From Bergeyella porcorum (GTDB lineage: Bacteria > Bacteroidota > Bacteroidia > Flavobacteriales > Weeksellaceae), in contig NZ_JBHMFD010000012.1 of the NCBI RefSeq assembly GCF_042427575.1, positions 124,001 to 188,000 on the forward strand: DNA of 64,000 nt, written 5' to 3'. A program made the position numbers and the translations under genes. Below the pieces are notes generated by a model. It worked only from the letters and a program-made list of their open reading frames with translations, was not told where the DNA came from and did no database searches. Positions 32,549 to 39,883 of this stretch are shown here, one piece after another (positions within the stretch are counted from its first letter, which is position 1; every line of letters begins with the position of its first letter).

Positions 32549-33653
32549 AACTAAGAATGTATTGGAAGCTGCACGAGAGCGGATTTCCTTTATTTTCGAC
32601 AATTATAAAAACATCATTGTTTCGGTAAGTGGTGGGAAAGACAGCACGGTATTAGCACATTTGGCACTGCTTGAAGCTCGCAAACGAAATAGAAAAATCG
32701 GTTTATTTTTCCTTGATGAAGAAGTGGTTTATCAAAGCACTATCGACCAAATAGAGTATATAATGGGATTGTTCCCAGAGAACACCAATAGACTTTGGTT
32801 GCAAATAGAATTTGATTTAACGAATGCTACCTCTTATGAGGAATCACAATTAAAGTGTTGGGAAAAAGGGAAACACAAGCAGTGGATGCGACCGAAAGGG
32901 AAAAATAACATTATCAATCCGCCGTGGGGCAACAATGTTAAATTCCGACAAGGTTACAAATGGTTGGATTTTTATGGTGTAATTGAGAATTTTGAAGCGA
33001 TGTATGATAACACTGCCTTTTTGGTTGGGTTGAGAGCGGTGGAATCTCCTAATCGTTGGAGAGCAATGGTAAAAAACCCTGTAGAAATTGGAGGGCAGCA
33101 AACTTTTTATGCTACCAAAAAAGATAGGGGAAATGTGTCTATCTATCCAATATACGATTGGAACTTTCACGATATTTGGAAATACATTTATGACGAAAAT
33201 CTTCAATACTCAAAGATTTATGATTATCTGTACAAAAAAGGATTTGGAATAAATGAAATTAGAGTATCTTCCCTTATTCACGAACGCAGTTTCAAAAGTT
33301 TGTGCGAGTTGCCCGAATTTGAACCAAAGACTTATGAAAAATTAGTAGAGCGAATTAAAGGCGTGCAATTTGCCCAGGAAACAGGGCGAAATGCCAAAAT
33401 GTTCAAGGCTCAAAAACTGCCAAAAAACTTCAAACTTTGGAGCGAATACAGAGATTTTTTGCTTGAATTTTATCCTGATGAAGAAAAGAAAGAAATCTTT
33501 AAAAAGCGATTCGCACGACATAAAGAAAATGAGTATGTAGCAAGGCAACAAGTAAGACAACTGGTACTGAATGATTACGAAAACAATGTGCCGGTACTGA
33601 ACCGAGAAGACCCTCGAGTGGAATTAATTAATTATTATATGCAAGTGTTATGA
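32526..33653 (+). CDS. IbrA-like PAPS reductase-family protein (copy 2)
   Basis: A 375-aa paralogue of the product at 3822. P-loop VSGGKDS at residues ~34-40, LFFLDEEVVYQ at ~68-78, and the GLRAVESPNRWRAM / IYPIYDWNFHDIWKYIYDENLQY blocks, which align with copy 1. The start lies inside the previous gene (23-base overlap) and the stop overlaps the IbrB start (ATGA). The substrate is unknown. Compared with copy 1 it has an extra ~15-25 residues before the YPIYDW motif. Confidence 0.75.
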   Translation: MFIQTYDRTKNVLEAARERISFIFDNYKNIIVSVSGGKDSTVLAHLALLEARKRNRKIGLFFLDEEVVYQSTIDQIEYIMGLFPENTNRLWLQIEFDLTNATSYEESQLKCWEKGKHKQWMRPKGKNNIINPPWGNNVKFRQGYKWLDFYGVIENFEAMYDNTAFLVGLRAVESPNRWRAMVKNPVEIGGQQTFYATKKDRGNVSIYPIYDWNFHDIWKYIYDENLQYSKIYDYLYKKGFGINEIRVSSLIHERSFKSLCELPEFEPKTYEKLVERIKGVQFAQETGRNAKMFKAQKLPKNFKLWSEYRDFLLEFYPDEEKKEIFKKRFARHKENEYVARQQVRQLVLNDYENNVPVLNREDPRVELINYYMQVL

Positions 33654-34240
33654 TTTATATAAATACGATAGAAGATTATTTTAAATGGAAAGAAACCCAT
33701 AAGCCTGTGTTTCTTGAATCCAAAAAAGGACAGGTAGAAGTAGCTTGTCTCAATACCGTTTTGATTAAAAGGGATTTGATTAAACCCAATAGTTGGAATC
33801 CGAATTTTGTACCGAAGCACAAAATGGAAGAATTAGAAGATTCTATTTTAATCAGTGGGTTCTGTTTCCCATCAGTAGTATATTTTGATGAAGATTTTCA
33901 AATGTTTGTAATTTCCGATGGAGCACACCGCTACAAAATGGGCGGAGATGATTGGTTGAAATTTGAATACGCTCCTTGTGTAATTCGTGAATATGATGAA
34001 AATCAAAGAATGATAGCAACGGTGCAGTTCAACAAAGCTCGAGGCGTTCACGAAGTTGATAAAGACGCCGATATTATCGTGGCTCTTATCAACCAAGGAA
34101 TGAGCGAAGATGAAATTGCGGATAGATTTAAAATTGATTTGGAAACCGTGATGCGTTATAAATCGCTCACAGGTATCAAGGATATGTTTAAAAATCAAGT
34201 CTATTCAAATAGTTGGAGTGTAATTCAAAAAGAAGAATAA
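33650..34240 (+). CDS. IbrB-like ParB-fold protein (copy 2)
   Basis: A 196-aa ParB-fold protein paired with IbrA copy 2. Motifs: ISGFCFPSV (residues ~63-71), VISDGAHRYKMGG (~84-96), FNKARGVHEV (~122-131), and a C-terminal HTH-like DEIADRFKIDLETVMRYK. The same FNxARGxH and DGxHR motifs occur in copy 1, so the two pairs are paralogous. It overlaps the methyltransferase start in TAATG. Confidence 0.75.
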   Translation: MIYINTIEDYFKWKETHKPVFLESKKGQVEVACLNTVLIKRDLIKPNSWNPNFVPKHKMEELEDSILISGFCFPSVVYFDEDFQMFVISDGAHRYKMGGDDWLKFEYAPCVIREYDENQRMIATVQFNKARGVHEVDKDADIIVALINQGMSEDEIADRFKIDLETVMRYKSLTGIKDMFKNQVYSNSWSVIQKEE

Positions 34241-34878
34241 TGAGCAATTGGGAATACAAAGGAGTGTATAAAAAGTATAATATGGAAGGGATTATTTCCC
34301 TGCCTAATGATTCTAAATTGCAGGTTTGCGACTTAATAGACACGATGCCAGACTTTATGAAAGAAGCAGACACTTTGTTTATTGATCCTCCTTGCAATCA
34401 AGGAAATTTAACGAGCTTTTACACGAAGAATGATAGTGAGAAAACGAGAGATTTTACAACATTCTACAATAAATTATTTGAGCGTATAGATGAAATTGCA
34501 CCCAAACACTTGTTTTTTGAAATTTTTGCGTCCAATTATGATTTGTTTTTGAGTGAATGCAAAAAGAGGTATCAAAATATCATTATCTATGAATCATTTT
34601 ATTACAATAAAAAAAGTAATAAATGTTGGATTTTCCATTGCTCAAACGAACCTATTCACAAGAATGAAGCAATGAACAATATAGACGAAGAAAAGGCAAT
34701 CAAATACATTTGCGAAAATCATTCATACAATTGTATCGGAGACCTTTGTATGGGGACTGGCTTGGTAGCAAAGTACGCTTATCTGAACGGTAAAAAATTT
34801 GTAGGTACTGAACTTAATAAAAAAAGATTAGCATTAGTAGTAGATTTTATTAATCAAAAAGAACAAAATGAAAAATAA
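34240..34878 (+). CDS. DNA adenine methyltransferase-like protein
   Basis: The start chosen is ATG 34240 (MSNWEYKG), overlapping the IbrB stop. In this permuted (beta-type) layout the catalytic motif comes first: LFIDPPCNQGNL (DPPC, residues ~46-57), and the AdoMet-binding motif comes later: GDLCMGTGLVAKYA (~170-183), followed by FVGTELNKKRL. DPPC in place of the usual DPPY/W is unusual but occurs in phage enzymes. It probably methylates adenine N6 in phage DNA. No restriction partner is visible. Confidence 0.75.
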   Translation: MSNWEYKGVYKKYNMEGIISLPNDSKLQVCDLIDTMPDFMKEADTLFIDPPCNQGNLTSFYTKNDSEKTRDFTTFYNKLFERIDEIAPKHLFFEIFASNYDLFLSECKKRYQNIIIYESFYYNKKSNKCWIFHCSNEPIHKNEAMNNIDEEKAIKYICENHSYNCIGDLCMGTGLVAKYAYLNGKKFVGTELNKKRLALVVDFINQKEQNEK

Positions 34879-35098
34879 ACAACAAGCACTTGATAAAAGA
34901 ATCAAAATCGCTGATGTTCTAAAATCAGTGAGAGAAGAGAAAGGGATGTCCATTGAAGAAGTAGCCGAACAAGTAGGGATAAGCAAAAACACTCTGCAAC
35001 GAATAGAAGCAGGGAAATTTTCGCCTGATGCTGATTTATTATGTGTAATTGTAAACGCATTGGGGGGTGATTTAAAAATAAACGATGAAATTATATAA
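34868..35098 (+). CDS. XRE-family HTH regulator, 76 aa
   Basis: The gene overlaps the methyltransferase by 11 bases. Residues ~25-60 are a classic HTH_XRE domain: EEVAEQVGISKNTLQRIEAGKFSPDADLLCVIVNAL, with the recognition helix at ISKNTLQRIE. As the next-to-last gene before the attachment site it could be the phage repressor or a modulator of the right arm. The short C-terminus ends without a dimerisation domain. Confidence 0.85.
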   Translation: MKNKQQALDKRIKIADVLKSVREEKGMSIEEVAEQVGISKNTLQRIEAGKFSPDADLLCVIVNALGGDLKINDEII

Positions 35099-35100
35099 CT

Positions 35101-35301
35101 ATGGATACTCATAAAAAAACACTTGCTATTATAGAAGAACTGCAATTGTCTGCAAGGCAAGTTGCCGAAGCAATAGGAAAAACCACCTCTGTAGTCTCTA
35201 AAAAAAAGAAAAAAGAAAATTACAACCAATTCTTACCCGAAGATTTTGAAAAACTAAAAAACTTCTATCTTCAAAAATTAGAAAAAATTAAAAGTATATA
35301 A
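35101..35301 (+). CDS. small HTH-like protein, 66 aa
   Basis: Two bases after the XRE gene. Residues ~5-35 are helical with LSARQVAEAIGKTTSVVSKKKKKEN, an HTH-like pattern (QVAEAIG-turn-TTSVVS) with a lysine-rich recognition segment. The rest forms a helix FEKLKNFYLQKLEKIK. It is likely a DNA-binding partner of the upstream regulator. It ends at the terminator just before the prophage boundary. Confidence 0.6.
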   Translation: MDTHKKTLAIIEELQLSARQVAEAIGKTTSVVSKKKKKENYNQFLPEDFEKLKNFYLQKLEKIKSI

Positions 35302-35306
35302 TTTTC

Positions 35307-35331
35307 TCCCCACTCTTTCGGTGGGGATTTT
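35307..35331 (+). terminator. terminator of the right-arm operon
   Basis: TCCCCAC (35307-35313), loop of seven bases, GTGGGGA (35321-35327) and TTTT. The final terminator of the phage transcript before the attachment site. Confidence 0.75.
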
Positions 35332-35401
35332 AGTTGTCTTCACCATAAGAAAACAGAAATATTCTCGAGAACTTTCCATACGCTTTTCTTTAATGAAATG
35401 G

Positions 35402-35425
35402 TTTTCGGGGGTATTTTCGGGGATA
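35402..35425 (+). repeat. tandem 12-bp direct repeats near the prophage end
   Basis: TTTTCGGGGGTA is followed directly by TTTTCGGGGATA (11 of 12 identical). Repeats of this kind beside a tRNA gene resemble arm-type binding sites of a tyrosine integrase. Function is inferred from position next to tRNA-Arg. Confidence 0.5.
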
Positions 35426-35433
35426 TAAAAAGA

Positions 35434-35459
35434 AAACCGCCCTAAAATAGGGGCGGTTT
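35434..35459 (-). terminator. terminator of the tRNA operon (minus strand)
   Basis: A 9-bp stem (35434-35442 with 35451-35459) lies directly 3' of tRNA-Arg. On the minus strand it is followed by TTTTCTTTTT, so it terminates the leftward tRNA transcript. Confidence 0.75.
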
Positions 35460-35460
35460 G

Positions 35461-35500
35461 TGAGCGCGAAAGGATTCGAACCTTTGACCGTCTGCTTAGA
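35461..35500. other. probable attachment site (attR) at the tRNA-Arg 3' end
   Basis: All phage genes lie to the left and host genes to the right. The tRNA 3' half is the usual core for tyrosine integrases. The matching second copy and the integrase would lie left of the window, so this is inference. The precise core length cannot be seen. Confidence 0.5.
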
Positions 35501-35534
35501 AGGCAGATGCTCTATCCAGCTGAGCTACGCACCC
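35461..35534 (-). tRNA. tRNA-Arg(UCU)
   Basis: On the minus strand the anticodon stem TCTGC/GCAGA encloses CTTCTAA, anticodon TCT. The T loop is TTCGAAT. The acceptor stem pairs completely, but with two G-U pairs (positions 2 and 4), which fits a 3' end supplied by the phage. The 3' end faces the prophage. Confidence 0.9.
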
Positions 35535-35568
35535 TGCCATTAATTTTTAAAGAATTAATAAACTTATG

Positions 35569-35643
35569 TCGGGGTGGCAGGATTCGAACCTGCGACCTCC
35601 TGGTCCCAAACCAGGCGCGATGACCGGACTACGCTACACCCCG
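35569..35643 (-). tRNA. tRNA-Pro(UGG)
   Basis: On the minus strand the acceptor CGGGGTG/CACCCCG is perfect; the anticodon stem CCTGG/CCAGG encloses TTTGGGA, anticodon TGG; the T loop is TTCGAAT. Confidence 0.93.
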
Positions 35644-35652
35644 TGTTCTGTG

Positions 35653-35737
35653 CGGAGGGTAAGGGATTCGAACCCTTGCGACCCTTTCGGGTCGACAGTT
35701 TAGCAAACTGCTCCGTTAACCACTCCGGCAACCCTCC
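35653..35737 (-). tRNA. tRNA-Ser(GCU)
   Basis: On the minus strand the acceptor GGAGGGT/ACCCTCC is perfect. Anticodon GCT lies in loop TTGCTAA. A long variable arm (CGACCC/GGGTCG) marks it as a type II serine tRNA, with G discriminator. Confidence 0.93.
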
Positions 35738-35779
35738 TTGCAATTTTTATTAAGATCGTCTGTTCCTTAATTGCGAGTG

Positions 35780-35811
35780 CAAATATAGAAGCTTTTTTTA
35801 TAACTACCAAA
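35780..35811 (-). promoter_or_regulatory. promoter of the tRNA-Ser/Pro/Arg operon
   Basis: On the minus strand TTTG (35808-35811), 20 nt, TATATTTG (35780-35787), i.e. consensus, about 43 nt upstream of tRNA-Ser. Confidence 0.8.
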
Positions 35812-35859
35812 TATTTTTTTCATATTTTTACAAAAATTTTTTGAACTTAAAAAGATATT

Positions 35860-36879
35860 ATGCGTAATCAATTGTATTTCATAGGAGTAAGTTTTTTGTT
35901 GTTTTCTTGTGCCTCGCAAAAACCAGTCCAGAAAACCGTGAGTAAACCTACGGTAGTAGCAAAACCTGTAGAGAAAAAAGAAGATGTTGCTCCACAAAAA
36001 CCACCAGTGCAGCATCAGGGAACTTATGATTTTTATAAAGTGAATATTGGTAATGTGGCAAAGAACGACAATACCATTAGCCACGGATCTATTGTTTCAG
36101 CACAGCCTGTGGGCTATAAAGTAACCAAGAATTACTTCCCAGCAGTAGCTCAAAATTTCCGTCAGCGATACATTATTGTACATTATACCGCTTTGGATAA
36201 TGAGAAGTCTCTAAGGGTGCTTACGCAACAAAGTGTGAGTTCTCACTATTTGGTGAATGATTATAATGATGATGAAATTTATCAATTGGTAGATGAAAAT
36301 AAGCGAGCTTATCACGCTGGTGTGAGTTCTTGGAGAGGAATTCAGAATCTTAACGATACTTCCATAGGTATTGAAATCGTAAACACGGGATATACAGCAG
36401 ATGCTAAAGGTGTGAAAACATTTTATGAATTTCCAGAATGGCAATTTAAAAAAGTAGCGGCATTAATTAAAGACTTGGCTCAGCGGTATGATATTCCTGC
36501 AACGGGAATTTTAGCCCACTCGGATATTGCACCAACGCGAAAGGAAGATCCAGGGCCTAAGTTTCCTTGGAAAAGACTTTATGATGAATATAATGTAGGT
36601 ATGTGGTATAATGATGCTACGAAGATGAAATACCTTAATGCGATTTTTCCAGAACAACACCTCGTGGAGCTTAATACTTATAGTTTTATCACAAGATATC
36701 AAACACTTTTAGGGCAGTTGGGGTACGGAATTACCATCAATGGAATGCCAGATAAGAGCACATTAAAAACGGTGGAAGCTTTTCAGTATCATTTCAGACC
36801 AGAAAAATGTGATGGTGTAATGGATGCTGAAACTTGGGCGATATTGCAAGCTTTGGTGGAGAAATACCCTTCAAAATAA
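35860..36879 (+). CDS. lipoprotein N-acetylmuramoyl-L-alanine amidase (Amidase_2) with peptidoglycan-binding domain
   Basis: A 339-aa host enzyme. N-terminal lipoprotein signal with lipobox LFSC (Cys ~18), then a proline-rich linker. Residues ~100-250 are an AmpD-like amidase: RYIIVHYTALDN with the first zinc histidine, SSHYLVND, and ILAHSDIAPTRKEDPGPKFPW with the second histidine and the last ligand aspartate. Residues ~285-335 form a putative peptidoglycan-binding domain (MPDKSTLKTVEAFQYHF, GVMDAETWAILQAL). It probably recycles or trims cell wall. First host gene to the right of the tRNAs. Confidence 0.88.
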   Translation: MRNQLYFIGVSFLLFSCASQKPVQKTVSKPTVVAKPVEKKEDVAPQKPPVQHQGTYDFYKVNIGNVAKNDNTISHGSIVSAQPVGYKVTKNYFPAVAQNFRQRYIIVHYTALDNEKSLRVLTQQSVSSHYLVNDYNDDEIYQLVDENKRAYHAGVSSWRGIQNLNDTSIGIEIVNTGYTADAKGVKTFYEFPEWQFKKVAALIKDLAQRYDIPATGILAHSDIAPTRKEDPGPKFPWKRLYDEYNVGMWYNDATKMKYLNAIFPEQHLVELNTYSFITRYQTLLGQLGYGITINGMPDKSTLKTVEAFQYHFRPEKCDGVMDAETWAILQALVEKYPSK

Positions 36880-36940
36880 TTCCAGATTTTATTTGGTACA
36901 ACAATAGAAAAAGACTTAACTTTCAGCAAAATTTTTAATA

Positions 36941-38344
36941 ATGAACAAATATAGAAAAGAGAGCGACCTATTGGGTGAGTTGAATGTTCCCGAGGAGGCT
37001 TTTTATGGCGTACAAACGCAACGAGCGATAGATAATTTCAAAATCTCTGGGCAAAAACTTTCTGCCTATCCATTATTTATAAAAGCTTTAGCATTGGTAA
37101 AAAAGGCGGCGGCTAAGACCAATTATGAATTAGGATTATTACCAGAGGAGTTGTATCATTACATTTCAGAGGCCTGCGATGAGGTGGCAAGCGGTCAATA
37201 TGATGAGCAGTTTCCTATTGATATGATACAAGGTGGAGCGGGAACCTCTGTTAATATGAATGGTAATGAAGTAATTGCTAATGTGGTTTTGGAAAAAATG
37301 GGCAAAGAAAAAGGTGACTACAAGTATTGCTCGCCGAATGACCATATCAATCTTTCGCAATCTACCAATGATGCATATCCTACAGCGATTAAGCTGGCTT
37401 TACTTTTTGAAAATGAAATTCTTGTTTCAAAACTGAAATTAATTGTTCAAGCATTTAGAGACAAAGGACAAGAGTTTCAAGATGTCATCAAGATGGGAAG
37501 AACTCAGTTGCAAGATGCTGTTCCTATGACTTTAGGGCAAGAGTTTGAGGCTTTTGCGGCAACTTTGGAAGAGGAAATCTCTAAGCTGAATGGCAATGCC
37601 AATCTTTTTGTGGAAGTCAATATGGGGGCTACTGCCATCGGAACAGGATTGAACGCTCCTGCGGGCTATGCTTTACTATGTGCTAAAAACCTTGCAGAGA
37701 TTTCAGGGTTTCCTATCGTTTCTGCTCCAGACTTGGTAGAGGCAACGCCAGATACAGGTTCCTATGTTATCTACTCCTCTGCAATGAAGCGTTTGGCAGT
37801 AAAACTTTCCAAAATATGTAATGATTTGAGATTGCTAGCATCAGGGCCTAGAGCTGGTTTGTTTGAAATCAACTTGCCACCAATGCAGCCAGGAAGTTCC
37901 ATTATGCCAGGGAAGGTAAACCCCGTAATTCCAGAGGTGGTAAACCAAGTTTGCTATAAAGTAATAGGCAATGACCTTACCGTAACTTTCGCTGCGGAAG
38001 CAGGGCAATTGCAGCTGAATGTAATGGAGCCCGTGCTATCCCACGCCATTATGGAAAATCTACATTTCCTAGGCAACGCAATGGATACACTCCGTGAAAA
38101 ATGCGTGGTAGGCATTACAGCAAATAAGGAAGTTTGTCTTAATATGGTGAAACACAGCATTGGGATTGTGACGGCATTGAACCCTCATATAGGATATAAA
38201 AACTCTACCGAAATTGCTAAAGAAGCTTTAGAAACTGGAAAAAGTGTTTACAACTTGGTGTTGGAAAGAGGGGTGCTATCTCAAGAGCAATTGGATGAAA
38301 TTTTGGATCCGAAGAATATGCTGAACCCTCAAGTAAAGGTGTGA
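36941..38344 (+). CDS. aspA: aspartate ammonia-lyase
   Basis: A 467-aa fumarase/aspartase-superfamily enzyme that converts aspartate to fumarate and ammonia. Motifs: GGAGTSVNMNGNEVIAN (residues ~99-115), SPNDHINLSQSTNDAYPTA, and the SS-loop signature GSSIMPGKVNPVIPE near 318-332. The N-terminus MNKYRKESDLLGELNVPEEAFYG is typical of AspA rather than fumarase C. A promoter with TTTG at 36893 and TAACTTTC at 36918 lies just upstream. Confidence 0.9.
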   Translation: MNKYRKESDLLGELNVPEEAFYGVQTQRAIDNFKISGQKLSAYPLFIKALALVKKAAAKTNYELGLLPEELYHYISEACDEVASGQYDEQFPIDMIQGGAGTSVNMNGNEVIANVVLEKMGKEKGDYKYCSPNDHINLSQSTNDAYPTAIKLALLFENEILVSKLKLIVQAFRDKGQEFQDVIKMGRTQLQDAVPMTLGQEFEAFAATLEEEISKLNGNANLFVEVNMGATAIGTGLNAPAGYALLCAKNLAEISGFPIVSAPDLVEATPDTGSYVIYSSAMKRLAVKLSKICNDLRLLASGPRAGLFEINLPPMQPGSSIMPGKVNPVIPEVVNQVCYKVIGNDLTVTFAAEAGQLQLNVMEPVLSHAIMENLHFLGNAMDTLREKCVVGITANKEVCLNMVKHSIGIVTALNPHIGYKNSTEIAKEALETGKSVYNLVLERGVLSQEQLDEILDPKNMLNPQVKV

Positions 38345-38377
38345 GGCTAAAGTTTTGATAAAGAAATTTCAGAGGTG

Positions 38378-38408
38378 TTGTGTATATCAGGAAGAATGTT
38401 TACTTTTG
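38378..38408 (+). promoter_or_regulatory. promoter of rpsF-rpsR-rplI
   Basis: TTG at 38378-38380, 20 nt, TACTTTTG at 38401-38408; the rpsF start lies 35 nt downstream. Confidence 0.8.
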
Positions 38409-38442
38409 CACCTTGAAATAATTAATACTTAATTTTAACATT

Positions 38443-38784
38443 ATGAACAATTACGAAACTGTTTTCATTTTAACTCCCGTTCTATCTGACGCACAGGTGG
38501 AGGAAGCAGTGAAAAAATTCGAAAACCTTTTAGTAGAAAAAGGGTGTGAAATCGTTGCCAAAGAAAATTGGGGACTAAAAAAACTAGCTTATCCAATTCA
38601 ATTGAAAAAGAATGGATTCTACACTTTGATTGAATTCAAAGGAGAAGGAACTATTGTAGCAGATTTAGAAACTGCCTACAAGCGTGACGAGAGAGTAATC
38701 CGTTACCTTACTACCAAATTGGATAAACACGCAGTAGAGTACGCTGTAACAAGAAGAGCAAAACTTAAAACTGCAAAAGCTTAA
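38443..38784 (+). CDS. rpsF: 30S ribosomal protein S6
   Basis: 113 aa, MNNYETVFILTPVLSDAQVEEAV start and RDERVIRYLTTKLDKHAVEY C-terminal region, classic for S6, which binds 16S rRNA with S18. First gene of a three-gene ribosomal operon; no ssb or priB gene is inserted, unlike in Proteobacteria. Confidence 0.97.
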   Translation: MNNYETVFILTPVLSDAQVEEAVKKFENLLVEKGCEIVAKENWGLKKLAYPIQLKKNGFYTLIEFKGEGTIVADLETAYKRDERVIRYLTTKLDKHAVEYAVTRRAKLKTAKA

Positions 38785-38811
38785 TTTTTTTAACTCTTAA
38801 AATTTATTACA

Positions 38812-39114
38812 ATGGCAATAGATGAAATGGCAAAACAAGCCTCAGCTGGAGGAGAATCTGAAGTAAAATTCCTTACTCCACTTGATATTAATACAAAATC
38901 TGAAAAGAAATATTGTAGATTCAAAAAATACGGTATCAAACACGTAGATTACAAAGATGCAGATTTCTTACTTCAGTTTGTAAACGAACAAGGTAAAATT
39001 CTTCCAAGAAGATATACAGGAACTTCTTTGAAATACCAAAGAAAAGTTTCTGCTGCTATCAAAAGAGCAAGACACTTGGCATTGATGCCTTATGTGGCTG
39101 ATATGTTGAAATAA
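38812..39114 (+). CDS. rpsR: 30S ribosomal protein S18
   Basis: 100 aa with the S18 core YCRFKKYGIKHVDYKDADFL and PRRYTGTSLKYQRKVSAAIKRARHLALMPY. The N-terminal extension of ~25 residues is usual for Bacteroidota. It partners S6 on the small subunit platform. Lies 27 bases after rpsF. Confidence 0.97.
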   Translation: MAIDEMAKQASAGGESEVKFLTPLDINTKSEKKYCRFKKYGIKHVDYKDADFLLQFVNEQGKILPRRYTGTSLKYQRKVSAAIKRARHLALMPYVADMLK

Positions 39115-39291
39115 CAAAATTTAAGAAACAAGAGCAAAGAAAATTATATTGATTTGCTCTTTGTTGCTGAATCAATAAAATTAATTCTAACGATTTTTAG
39201 ATTAAAGGAAAGCAAACAATTTTCGGGACAATCGTCTTTAATCTTTTTTTTCTTTTTTCTTTTCTCTAAAACTAAAAAACGGACAACAACA

Positions 39292-39789
39292 ATGGACATT
39301 ATCCTAAAAAGAGATGTAGAAAACTTAGGACTTGAGTTTGATACAGTAAGCGTAAAACCAGGATACGCTAGAAACTTCCTGATTCCACAAGGGTATGCTG
39401 TATTGGCAACGCCTAAAAACAAAGCTTTACTTGCAGAGACTTTGGAAGCAAGAAAAGAAGAAGAAGCTAAATTGGTAGCGGCTGCTCAGGCTAAAGTAGA
39501 ACAACTTAAAAAAGTTGCTGTTACTATCGCTGCTAAAGTAGGTACAGGTGATAAATTATTTGGTTCTATCAACAATGCTAACCTTGCTGAAGAATTGGCT
39601 AAAGCAGGTGTAGAAATTGATAGAAAATACATCAAAATCCCTGGTAATACTATTAAGAGAACAGGTAAATTCTCTGCTTTGGTAAGATTGCACAGAGATG
39701 TAGAGTACAACTACGAGTTTGATGTAGTTTCTGATGCTCCTGTAGAAGCTCCAGCAAAAGCAGAGGAGGCTAAATCTGAAGAAGCTTAA
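39292..39789 (+). CDS. rplI: 50S ribosomal protein L9
   Basis: The start is ATG 39292 (MDIILKRDVENLG); earlier in-frame codons lie in a low-complexity leader. 165 aa: the N-terminal rRNA-binding domain (VKPGYARNFLIPQGYA), the connecting helix (ALLAETLEARKEEEAKLVAA), and a C-terminal domain ending in an A/E-rich tail. A hairpin in the 177-base gap upstream (AGAGCAAA/TTTGCTCT at 39131-39160) may set its expression relative to rpsR. Confidence 0.96.
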   Translation: MDIILKRDVENLGLEFDTVSVKPGYARNFLIPQGYAVLATPKNKALLAETLEARKEEEAKLVAAAQAKVEQLKKVAVTIAAKVGTGDKLFGSINNANLAEELAKAGVEIDRKYIKIPGNTIKRTGKFSALVRLHRDVEYNYEFDVVSDAPVEAPAKAEEAKSEEA

Positions 39790-39814
39790 TTAAAGATATT
39801 TCTTTATTATTATA

Positions 39815-39844
39815 AAAAGGGCGATGGTTTCATCGTCCTTTTTT
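39815..39844 (+). terminator. terminator of rpsF-rpsR-rplI
   Basis: AAAAGGGCGATG (39815-39826), loop GTTT, CATCGTCCTT (39831-39840) then TTTT; one G-U pair. Confidence 0.9.
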
Positions 39845-39883
39845 GTTGAATAATCTTTAAATTTGCCATTTAAAATCAAAACG

